The translations under genes and the position numbers were made by a program. DNA of 64,000 nucleotides, taken from NCBI GenBank assembly GCA_024516155.1, contig JAJJXM010000068.1, forward strand, positions 244,295-308,294, given 5' to 3'. How positions within the stretch are numbered: position 1 is the first letter of the stretch; each line of letters begins with the position of its first letter. A model generated the notes under the pieces. It searched no databases. It saw only the letters and a program-made list of their open reading frames with translations, and was not told where the DNA came from. Below, piece after piece: positions 42,636 to 51,887 of the stretch. This DNA is from Pyronema omphalodes. Its lineage: Eukaryota > Ascomycota > Pezizomycetes > Pezizales > Pyronemataceae.

Positions 42636-45600
42636 CGAAGAGTTCCGCCGAACCAGACAATCCGGAACCAGCCTACATGATATCGAGCGTAGGGCCATAC
42701 CGGCGAGATGAAAAGATCATATTGAAAGTAGTAATAAAAGGAAAAGATAATCGAGAACACACCACGACGGCCATGGTGGACTGTGGAGCGACGGAGAACT
42801 TCATCGATAAGGAATATGCGGAAAAGGTGGGGATTCCGTTGAAAAAGAAGGACGTCCCACGAAGGGTGTTGGCAGTGGACGGACGAGAGATAGCTAGTGG
42901 ACCAGTCACCCACGAAGCTATGGTAAGATTACAGATCAACAATCATCAGGAGGATATTCGGCTGCATTGTATCACGATTGGAAACTCACCTATCATTGTG
43001 GGACTTCCATGGCTCCGAACGCACAACCCCAGTATCGACTGGAACGAGGGAAGAGTTACGTTCGACTCGGCGCGTTGCGCTAAGAGGTGCGTAGGGACCT
43101 CGACCTCACCTCACGCGACCACGGTAACGGAAAACGACGCTATTCAGCGATATCGACTGGACACTGCGCAGGCCACAGCCAGGGCAGAAAGAATATGCGA
43201 AGCAAGTTGGGAAGAAAGGAAGGAAACCTGGGGAAGTAGAACGAGGAAAAAGGAACAAGAAGCGGCGCCGTGGCGAAGAAGGATCGGAAAGGACCAGGAA
43301 AGAGAGGGGGAAGAGGAGCAACAAGGAAGGGTCCAAGTCGGGGCACAAGATGATCTCCTTCGAAGGGAGTTCGAGGAGGACATGGGAAAGGACGAAGAAG
43401 AAGAGGAGCTACAAGGAACCTGGGAAGACGGACAAGGTGATCCTCTTCAAATACGGGTCGAGAAGGACCAGGAGGAGGAGGAACGAAAAGAGATCGAAGG
43501 TAGCGAACAAAACGATCCTTTTCGAATGCAGACTGAGGAGAAGGACGGGAAAAAGGAGGAATGGAAAGAGTCCTGGGATGCTGCACAAAACGATCCTTTT
43601 CGAATGCAGCCCGAGGGGAAAGAAGAAAAGGAGGAACGGAAACGGACCCGGGGAACTGCACAAAACGATCCTTTTCGAATGCAGCCCGAGGGGAAAGAAG
43701 GAAAGGAGGAACGGAAACGGACCCGGGGAACTGCACAGAACGACCCTTTTCGAATGCAGCCCGAGGAAGGGGAAGAAATAAAGGAGGAACGGAAACGGAT
43801 CCGGGATGGTGCAGAAAAGGATCCTTTTCGAATGCAGGCCGATGGAAACGAGGAAGATGGGGAAGACGAGGAGGAATCGGAAGGAAACTTTGACTGGATC
43901 CCTTACGCCGCCACGGGATCGCTACAGGATGAGCAGTATGGCTCCGTTCGGGAACCCGTATCCCAGGGTTCAGCCAAACAGCAGGAACCGACCCCGCGTT
44001 CGGCTGGTGACATTGTTCCGGTCGAATATCACGACTTCATGCATGTATTCGATAAGGAAGAAGTGTCGGGACGACCCCCAAACCGCCATCACGACCATCG
44101 GATTCCGTTGGTGAAGGGAGGGGTTCCACCATTCGAACCCCTTCGAGCATTGGACGAGGGAAGGTTGAAAACGTTAAGAGAATACTTGGACACGAGCCTG
44201 GAGAAGGGGTGGATACGCCGCTCGACATCACCGGCGGGGGCCCCGATTCATTTTGTGAAGAAGAAGGATGGCACACTAAGACTCTGTGTGGATTATCGGG
44301 GGCTTAACGAGATCACAGTGAAAGATAGAACACCTCTCCCGTTGATAGGGGAAGCGTTGGATCGACTATCCAACGCAAAGATATACACGAAACTCGATGT
44401 ACGGGACGCCTATCATAACCTGCGAATCGCAAAGGGGGACGAATGGAAGACCGCTTTTCGGACGAAATACGGTCTTTTTGAATATTTGGTCATGCCATTC
44501 GGTCTTACCAACGCTCCAGCATCCTTTCAGAGGTGGATGAACGAGGTCCTCAGCGACTATCTAGACATCTTCTGTCTGGCATACCTCGACGACATCCTCA
44601 TCTACTCGGATGATCTGCAGCAACACCAACAACATGTGAGAAAGGTTTTGGAACGGGTGGATAAGGTAAAGTTGAGGCTCAAGGCCTCAAAATGTGAATT
44701 TCACACCACGGAGACGGAGTACTTGGGATATATCATCTCACCAACGGGGATAAGGATGGATCCGGAGAAGGTAAGAGCAGTGGCAGAATGGAGGGAACCG
44801 ACAAACGTAAAGGGAATCCAGAGTTTCATAGGGTTCGCCAACTTCTATAGGAGGTTTATCCGGGATTTTAGCAAGATTACGGCGCCTCTTACAAAACTGA
44901 CGAGGAAGGATGTAACATGGAAATGGGACGACGCGGCTAAATCAGCATTCGAACAGCTGAAACGGGCAATGATTTCTGAACCTATCCTACGACATTTTGA
45001 CCCCACAAAACCCTTAACCCTGGAGACAGATGCGTCGGATTACGCCATCGGAGCAGTCTGCTCGCAGCCGGACGACCAAGGCATCCTACATCCCTTGGGA
45101 TATTTCTCGCGCAAACTGAAGGACCCGGAATTAAATTACGATATACACGATAAAGAACTCCTCGCCATAGTTGAAGGGCTAAATAAATGGGGTACCTACT
45201 GCAAGAATACTCGACACAAGATTACTATATTGACGGACCATAAAAATTTGGAATATTGGACTACAAAAAAAGACCTAAACCTACGGCAGGCAAGGTGGGC
45301 GGAAATGTTGGCGAATTACGACTTCGCAATAACGTATCGACCCGGCAAACTGGTGGGAAAGCCCGACATCCTATCGAGAGAATCAGGAGATTCTCCTTGG
45401 GAAGGGGAGCTGAAACACAGGCAGAACAGGGAACGAGTTCTTTTGCCGCCGCAGACCTTCTGGATCAACTCTGCCGAGGTCATGGAAATACAGGTCGACG
45501 AGGAATTGTTATGAGAAATCCAACAGAAAACAAGGGAGGATCAGATACAGGAGATATTAAGGAAATTACGAACTGGGGAGAAGATAGACCGGAAGGTGGC

Positions 45601-46972
45601 ATTGGGACTTTGCGAAGAACGAGAGGGGCTGTTGCTGTATGAGGGGTTGATATGGGTACCAGACGACCACGAGTTGCGGCTACGGCTCCTACATGACCAC
45701 CATGATGCACTCGTTGCGGGACACCCAGGGCGGGCGAGGACCTTGGAGCTAATCAGTAGGAATTATTATTGGCCTCAGCAACGCCAATATGTCAACCGAT
45801 ACGTAGACCACTGCGATACCTGCAAGAGGATTAAGCCAGTTAGGCACGCTCCTTTCGGGCTCCTGAAGCCCTTACAGCCACCATCGAGGCCGTGGGATTC
45901 GGTGTCCATGGATTTTATCACTGGACTGCCGTCAAGAGGAGGAAACAACGCCCTATGGGTGATTGTGGATCGGTTCACGAAGATGGCTCACTTCGTGGCC
46001 TGTGCGGATACGATGGGGCCGAAGGAACTGGCGGATGGATTCCTGAGGCATGTGGTCAGGGCCCACGGACTTCCTAACGATATCGTCTCCGACCGCGGGT
46101 CTCTATTCACCTCGACGTTTTGGAAGCGAGTGATGGGGGCAATGGGGACGTCAAGGAAGCTCAGCACCGCATCCCACCCCGAGACCGACGGACAGACCGA
46201 ACGCACGAACGCCACCCTCGAACAGTACCTGCGGGCGTACTGCAATTACCAGCAGGACGACTGGGAAAAGCTACTCCCAATGGCGGAGTTTTGCTATAAC
46301 AACACTCAATCCGAGACAACAAAGGTAACCCCCTTTTTCGCGAATTATGGGTATCATCCGCGGTTCGCACCCAGCCTGGGAAAAATAGAAGGAGGATTCC
46401 CGGAGGTGGCGGAATACGTCTCAGCTCTCACCAACCTCCACCGGGAACTACAGGCAGAAATCGGATATGCACAGGCTGCCCAGGCAGAACAGGCAAATCG
46501 GAAGAGACACCCGGATCCCGTACTCAGGGAGGGGGATAGGGTGTGGTTGCGGAGGAAAAACGTGAAGACAACTCGCCCATCCAGCAAGTTGGATTACAAG
46601 CTGATGGGACCATACACCATCCTCGAGCGAGTGGGGACAAGAGCGTATAAATTGGATCTCCCCGCCAGTGTGAAAATACACCCCGTATTCCACATCTCAT
46701 TGCTCGAGCTGGCTCAACCCACCCTTACACCGATCCCCGGGCACGTCCAACCTCCTCCCCCACCAATTGTTATTGAGGACGAAGAGGAATGGGAAGTGGA
46801 GGAGATAGTTGATTCCCGCTATCATCGAAACCGACTCCAGTATCGTGTACGTTGGACGGGATTCCCTGATCCCGACCGAACTTGGTACCCATCGGAGAAC
46901 TTCACGAATTCCCCCGACGCTATCCGACGATTTCACACAACCTACCCAAGAAAACCGGCCCCAAGGTTGTAA
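42593..46972 (+). CDS. D pol: PR-RT-RNase H-integrase-chromodomain (single TGA)
   Basis: 1460 codons in one frame, with a single interruption, TGA at 45512-45514 (EELL-stop-EIQQKTRED), probably a former CGA Arg. Order: protease VDCGATENFID (about 42777); an acidic repeat region (43500-43870); RT with [14 protein letters not shown] and [11 protein letters not shown] (about 44580); RNase [13 protein letters not shown]; integrase HHCC (GHPGRARTLE...CDTCKRIK, about 45718-45832) and core (SMDFITGL, VSDRGSLF, TDGQTERTN). A chromodomain follows at about 46785-46935 (EWEVEEIVDSRYHRNRLQYR), expected to guide integration to modified chromatin. The stop separates RT-RNase H from integrase, so this copy probably cannot make full Pol. 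Confidence 0.93.
43500..43870 (+). repeat. In-frame 75-78 bp tandem repeats in D pol
   Basis: Five clear units begin near 43513, 43591, 43666, 43740 and 43818 (the last is partial). Each encodes NDPFRMQPEGKE..KEERKRTRG-like peptides of 25-26 residues between protease and RT. They are strongly charged. C has an unrelated repeat at the same place. Confidence 0.9.
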
Positions 46973-46977
46973 GAACC

Positions 46978-47916
46978 ATGGCTAGCCCCATCAACCCCGA
47001 GAACGACCAACAATCCGGCGGCTGGTACCGCCAGGATGCCCCATCACCGACAACCACGTATCCCCCACACGATGCCCAACACTGGACCTTTTGTTACGAC
47101 GACTACTGCGCCACACATCGACAATCGAAAGAAAACTACAACTATTTTCCAACCGCTGGGCGGAAAGGAACCAACGAATGCAACTGCGGACGGACGCACG
47201 ATCCCGAGTTAGAAGCTGTGATCAGGAGGAAACATCTGGACGTTCGGAAGGCCTGTCGGGCCTGGCAGCGAGGGAAGAGGGTCTGCTACGACTGTGGGTT
47301 TCTGGTTAACATGGACGGCCATGAAGCCAGATGCGGCGCCACAGGGCCTGCCCGCTCCACGACAACTCCCGCTCCGACACCGGATGAACCGACCCCCGTC
47401 CCGGAGAAAGACCAGCAGCATCCCAACGGGGAACAGCCACCAACAGCACCCGAGCCGGCCTCGGAAACCTCGAGCGAGACTTTGATGGAGAAGAGGTACG
47501 TCCCTGTCTACCTCATGTCTCCGAACAGGGACCCCGAACGACTCGCAATAAACCTCTCTTTCTACGGACGACCCACTGGAAGGGAAGAGGTGCCACCGCC
47601 GACCCACACCCCACCGCCATTCGAGGGGTCCTCGTTGCCGGAGCACTCCAGCACTGGTTTCGGAGGAGACTCTCCCCGCCTCCAACGACTATCCGGCAGA
47701 TGCCGCCGCCAGGACCGCAATCGCCGTCGGCAGCGACAACCCCGACCTCGTCCCCATGGGGAACCTCAGACAAGCATCGTCGGAGTCTCGGCCTGGAGGG
47801 GGGAGCTACTGTCACGAACCGCTAGGGATATGCTTCTGGGAGGGATTGTAACCACAGCTGGGCTGTGGTTCGTGGGTGTGACGCTGGGGATGGCGTACGT
47901 CACAGTTAGGGTTTAA
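46978..47916 (+). CDS. D ORF3: Cys/His-rich protein with C-terminal membrane segment
   Basis: ATG (context ACCATGG) five nt after the pol stop; 312 residues, in the -1 phase relative to pol. Residues about 35-115 are a Cys/His domain: WTFCYDDYCATHRQSKENYN, then CNCGRTHDPELEAVIRR, then KACRAWQRGKRVCYDCGFLV and GHEARC. The Cys/His spacing matches C ORF3. The middle is Pro/Thr-rich, then [20 protein letters not shown], with a hydrophobic segment (IVTTAGLWFVGVTLGMAYV) and the stop inside the 3' LTR (from 47810). No signal peptide is evident; it looks like a tail-anchored protein. Position suggests env, but no homology to known envelope proteins is recognised. Intact in this young copy. Confidence 0.85.
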   Translation: MASPINPENDQQSGGWYRQDAPSPTTTYPPHDAQHWTFCYDDYCATHRQSKENYNYFPTAGRKGTNECNCGRTHDPELEAVIRRKHLDVRKACRAWQRGKRVCYDCGFLVNMDGHEARCGATGPARSTTTPAPTPDEPTPVPEKDQQHPNGEQPPTAPEPASETSSETLMEKRYVPVYLMSPNRDPERLAINLSFYGRPTGREEVPPPTHTPPPFEGSSLPEHSSTGFGGDSPRLQRLSGRCRRQDRNRRRQRQPRPRPHGEPQTSIVGVSAWRGELLSRTARDMLLGGIVTTAGLWFVGVTLGMAYVTVRV

Positions 47917-48556
47917 GCGAAGAGGTGGAGCTAGGGCTAGGCGAGAGGAGTTGGGGTTAAGCGAGGGACAAGGGGGTAAGTGCGGGGTGGAACGAGGAGG
48001 GTTTCCTCGAGGTTTGGAATATGTTTTGCTTATGTGTTGTATTGTGTTTTGCTTATGTTTTGTATTATGTTTTGGTTATGTTTTGTATTATGTTTTGGTT
48101 TATGTTTGTATTGTGTTTTAGTTAGGTTTTGGGAGTCACGGTGGAGCGAAGGGTGTCTCATGATGGATGGAATATCTGCGGGTCAGATAAGTTGGGGAAT
48201 CACATGAGCACAGGGACAAAGGTATATAAGGGGACATTTGTATTTCATTAGTCTAGTACGCAATCAATTATCTATTTACACAATCCTATCTACACACTGC
48301 AGTTCTATCATCTAAACCGTGACCACAAACCCAGCCCATCCCAACATACTTACCCATCCCGAATACCCACCTATCCCCCCACCCAGATCCCCATCCGACG
48401 ATTCTATCAGAGGCAACGCTGCAGGGACATCCTGTGTACAAGGTAAGTACTGCCTGAGCCCGTGACTAACTCACCTAGAAGTCCAGAGCCGAACCCGATT
48501 GCATAGCAATCCGACGGTTGTATCGCCTGTCGGCCGTGTGTAGCCGGATTTTGACA
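47810..48556 (+). repeat. D 3' LTR
   Basis: 747 bp, no difference seen from the 5' LTR. Its first 107 bp are also coding (ORF3). Confidence 0.95.
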
Positions 48557-49341
48557 GGCAGTAACTTATCGGCATTGACTTTTTCGAAGATTTCCAAGTA
48601 CTGGTGATATTCTGGTGGTACAATAGTCTTCAGATCTGGTTCCTCTTTCTCTGGTTGAAGAGCTGTGGTGATTTCATTCAACGACAAGGAGAATTGTTCG
48701 ACTTTTCCGTAACGATTATTCGCATTGTTTACGATTCCTCGAAACGTCGTAGCTGAAATAGCATGGATCTTATTTTGTTGTTTCGGAGCAATACCCTTAA
48801 GAAGGGTGGGTGTTAACGTCGTTCGGTGGGGGAGACAGTTTGGTGAAGAGAATTTGATATTGTTGTCGGCGAAGTTTATTGTAACATCGTGTTTACGAAG
48901 CCATGGGATTCCTAAAACGAGGGGATAATGACCAAGCCGAGTAACGTAAGCAGTTATTGATTCATGGTGGTCGTCTATTGTACATTCGCCTTCAATGTAT
49001 TCGGTGATGTCTCCTGATGAAATGGGTCGACCATCAATTACTTCGACCATTTTGGGGTCTTTCAATTCATTACGGGGAAAGTTGTGTTGGCGTGCGAAGT
49101 CTTCGTTCATGAAGGAAATTCCTGTGCATCCGCAGTCTACGCGAGCATGTGTATCGATTTTGGTATTGTGTTCAGTTAGTGTACATGGCACGACCAAATG
49201 ATTCCCATCCGATTCGTTTTCTTGTTTACTTGACAAGGAACTAGCGGATACATAAACGATTTCCTGAGATGAAACGAAAGACGAGGCAGGGGCTGGTCCA
49301 ACAACAGAGCCAACAGGCTGTTGATGGACTACCCTTTTCCC
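48557..49341 (-). pseudogene. E1 pol, part 1: protease and linker
   Basis: After the slippery site the -1 frame reads GKRVVHQQPVGS..., then protease VDCGCTGISFMNEDFARQH (DCGCT in place of DCGAT), ISSGDITEYIEGECTIDDH and VLGIPWLRKHDVTINFADN, then the linker to VPPEYHQYLEIFEKVNADKLLP, where D is inserted. No stop occurs in this part. It is a pseudogene because the rest of pol is broken. Confidence 0.88.
49296..49341 (-). promoter_or_regulatory. -1 ribosomal frameshift signal of E1
   Basis: Minus strand: G GGA AAA (49341-49335), 5-nt spacer containing the gag TAG, then GTCCATCAACAG (49329-49318), a 10-nt loop, and CTGTTGTTGGAC (49307-49296): a 12-bp stem with one mismatch. Confidence 0.8.
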
Positions 49342-49532
49342 TGGTCGACGTCGGGGTTGATTGGGATATCCAAAACCTCGGCAGCGGCTAGGCGAATCTT
49401 GCGGGAGTTGTTTGCTGCCAACGTAGAGCATTCGGTTTTGAAATGATCGGCTGATCCACAGTAAAGACAAAGTCCCTTAGCCATTTGTTCATCACGACGG
49501 CGTTGGTTCTGAGCCTTTTGGGAAGCTGATAG
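49329..49532 (-). CDS. E1 gag, C-terminal part
   Basis: Joins in frame to 58407-57493 when B3/B4 and one GATAG copy are removed (...APMDLSASQKAQNQRRRDEQ). Carries the zinc knuckle LCLYCGSADHFKTEC and ends VDQGKG-TAG at the slippery site. The complete Gag would be 372 residues without stops, so E1 gag was intact when interrupted. Confidence 0.88.
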   Translation of the reverse strand, partial: LSASQKAQNQRRRDEQMAKGLCLYCGSADHFKTECSTLAANNSRKIRLAAAEVLDIPINPDVDQGKG

Positions 49533-50067
49533 TGTCACGGCACACGGCTGACGAGCCGTTGTGTTGCGTCATCATTGTGTTGTCGTGGTTGTTGATTGAC
49601 ATCGTGCCGTTGTCTTGCCGTGTTGTGTTGTGTTGCTGTTGTGTTGTTGTAATGTTGTGTGTGCCGTGCCGTTGTGACTGAGAGACTGATTGATGATGGA
49701 TGACGTACCACGAGCTGGAGAGCTGTGGCGTCGCAGGTGAATTGATGGAGAACGGAAGCTTCAGGTAGCGATGTTGGATGACGGCCCAGCAAGAGTGCTG
49801 GCCGCCCCTTTGTACATAAGGAGGCTTGCCTCCCCGTTGTCGAGATTCTCCATCGAACGTCTTGTGTCTTTCCCCTGCTCCTAATAAAGACTTCTTCTTC
49901 CAAGTCCTACGTCACTCTTGTCCTTGTCCCTGTTCCTGTTTCGTGTGCCGTCCGTCTGACGAGCACTTCGGTCCTTGTCCTGCCGTTCCCGTCCCGGAAC
50001 CCGCCTAGTCCCTCTTGCCGGTAGTGTTCAGTGTGTTCTTTGAACGTCCGTTCCTAGCTCCCTGACA
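49533..50067 (+). repeat. B3 5' LTR (outer left)
   Basis: 535 bp. Self-primer ATCGAACGT 49852-49860; PBS ACGTTCGAT 50070-50078. Confidence 0.93.
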
Positions 50068-50102
50068 TTACGTTCGATCGATTAATTATTCAACCTACAC
50101 GC

Positions 50103-51080
50103 ATGAACCCCACCGGTTCTGCCTGGACCTACGCATTAAAACAAGCCCTTGAAACGCACACCCTAAACGAAACCTTTGGGATTCCCGACAGATTCGCTGG
50201 CGCAGTGCGAAGAACCATCCGACGAGCAGAAAATAACTGCTACCTTGTGGTCCGCTGGGAACTCCAGGACTACACTTACCAGGAGCACATCCGCGCACCA
50301 TCAGACTCAAGCCAATCCTCAGAGCCCGCCAGAATGCATATTAAACTTATTGACGAAGGACACTGGCAGCAAATTGTGAACGCTGCCGCCATGACCCAGT
50401 TCCCTGACGGCCATGAACCGCTTACTTTCACCACACAACTCGCACAATCCATCTTAGACGCTCAGGACCACCCCACGGGTTATCTCTTAAACGACCTCGC
50501 GGAAACCCCCGGCTCCCGTAACAGCACTCGGGTATCCAGCCCTGTCGCCTCCCGCGCTCCGGAAGCTCCCACCCCTGCCCCCATTCCCCCTGTCGTGATC
50601 CAGACTGGCTCCGTCCAGGTTTACCCGAACGGCCCAGAACCAGCACCGCGAGCCGCCGCACCCCCTACCACAGCCGCAGCCGCAGCCCCCGCTCCCGCTA
50701 TAATCGCACCAATTCCAAGACCCCCCCCCCCCCGAGATCCCGAAATCGTCCTAACCCCGGAGGAACAAGCCGATACGAATGAAATTCACTATTACGAGTA
50801 GGAGCTCACCCGCCAGCGTGAACTCATCAACGCGCTACTCGCCTCCCCTGGCATCCGCGTGACCGGAGACAAAATCTCGGACCCGCCAACCTTCGACGGG
50901 TACAACAGGGAGGACCTCCGCCGCTTTGTCTCCTTGCTTCGCATCAAGTTGGTGAGCGATGAACTACGTTTTCCGACCCCTCATAAACGGATTTCTTATG
51001 CCATGGGCCGCCTCCGCGGACGCGCCTTGGATCAGATTCTTCCTTATATCAAGGAAAATGGCAACCGCTGGGCCCTCAAC
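50103..51080 (+). pseudogene. B3 ORF0 fused to truncated gag
   Basis: MNPTGSAWTYALKQALETHT... A one-base deletion near 50293 (ATCCGC-GCACC versus ATCCGCCGCACC in B4) puts ORF0 and gag in the same frame, giving a natural fusion until a TAG at 50799-50801. The frame then continues into the capsid region and ends at ...GNRWALN, where the middle LTR begins. The rest of gag is absent. Confidence 0.85.
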
Positions 51081-51609
51081 TGTCACGGCACACGGCTGAC
51101 GAGCCGTTGTGTTGCGTCATCATGTTGTCGTGGTTGTTGATGGACATCGTGCCGTTGTCTTGCCGTGTTGTGTTGCCGTTGTGTTGTTGTGTTGTTGTGT
51201 GTGCCGTGCCATGTTGACTGAAAGACTGATTGATGATGGATGACGTACCACGAGCTGGAGAGCTGTGGCGTCGCAGTTGAATCGATGGAGAACGGAAGCT
51301 CATGTAGTGATGATTGTATGACGGCCCAGCAAGAGTGCTGGCCGCCCCTTTGTACATAAGGAGGCTTGCCTCCCCATTGTCGAGATTCTCCATCGAACGT
51401 CTTGTGTCTTCTCCTGACTCCTAATATAAGAATTCCTCTCCTAAGTCCTACGTCACTCTTGTCCTTGTCCCTGTCCCTGTTTAGTGTGCCGTCCGTCTGA
51501 CGAGCACTTCGGTCCCTGTCCTGCCGTTCCCCGTTCCGGAACCTGCCTAGTCCCTCTTTCCGGTAGTGTTCAGTGTGTCCCTTGAACGTCCGTTCTCGTG
51601 TCCCTGACA
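51081..51609 (+). repeat. B4 5' LTR (middle)
   Basis: 529 bp, TGTCACGGCACACG...CCCTGACA, directly after CTCAAC of B3 gag. Confidence 0.93.
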
Positions 51610-51620
51610 TTACGTTCGAT
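51392..51620 (+). promoter_or_regulatory. B4 self-priming pair: primer 51392-51400, PBS 51612-51620
   Basis: ATCGAACGT in the LTR is exactly complementary to ACGTTCGAT two nt after the LTR. A TATA-like TACATAAG lies about 39 nt upstream of the primer. The GGAGGC-TT-GCCTCC hairpin lies between them. Confidence 0.65.
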
Positions 51621-51644
51621 CGATTAACTATTCAACCGACACGC

Positions 51645-51887
51645 ATGAACCGCACCGGTTCTGCCTGGACCTACGCACTAAAACAAGCTCTTGAAAGGCA
51701 CACCTTACACGAAACCTTTGGGATCCCCGACAGATTCGCTGGCGCAGTGCGAAGAACCATCCGACGAGCAGAAAATAACTGCTACCTTGTGGTCCGCTGG
51801 CAACTCCAGGACTACACTTATCAGGAGCACATCCGCCGCACCATCAGACTCAAGCCAATCCTCAGAGCCCGCCAGGATGCATATTAA
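51645..51887 (+). CDS. B4 ORF0 (80-aa leader protein)
   Basis: ATG 36 nt after the LTR; intact. MNRTGSAWTYALKQALER...RTIRRAENNCYLVVRWQLQDYTYQEHIRRTIRLKP..., ending TAA. Basic, with a helix-rich look and a central Arg cluster; no recognised family. The stop overlaps the gag ATG by 11 nt (51877-51887), and gag is in the +1 phase. The overlap suggests coupled reinitiation, or a former fusion as seen in B3. Conserved in four B copies, and therefore unlikely to be chance. Confidence 0.65.
   Translation: MNRTGSAWTYALKQALERHTLHETFGIPDRFAGAVRRTIRRAENNCYLVVRWQLQDYTYQEHIRRTIRLKPILRARQDAY

Larger units (their letters stand above)
40689..48556 (+). mobile_element. Ty3/gypsy chromovirus D (young, nearly intact, with ORF3)
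   Basis: 7868 bp, perfect target duplication GGCAG (40684-40688 and 48557-48561) in E1 pol. Both LTRs are 747 bp and I see no difference between them, so insertion is recent. Contains gag, -1 frameshift signal, pol with chromodomain (one TGA), and a third ORF that runs into the 3' LTR. The best candidate for an active lineage in this window. Confidence 0.95.
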
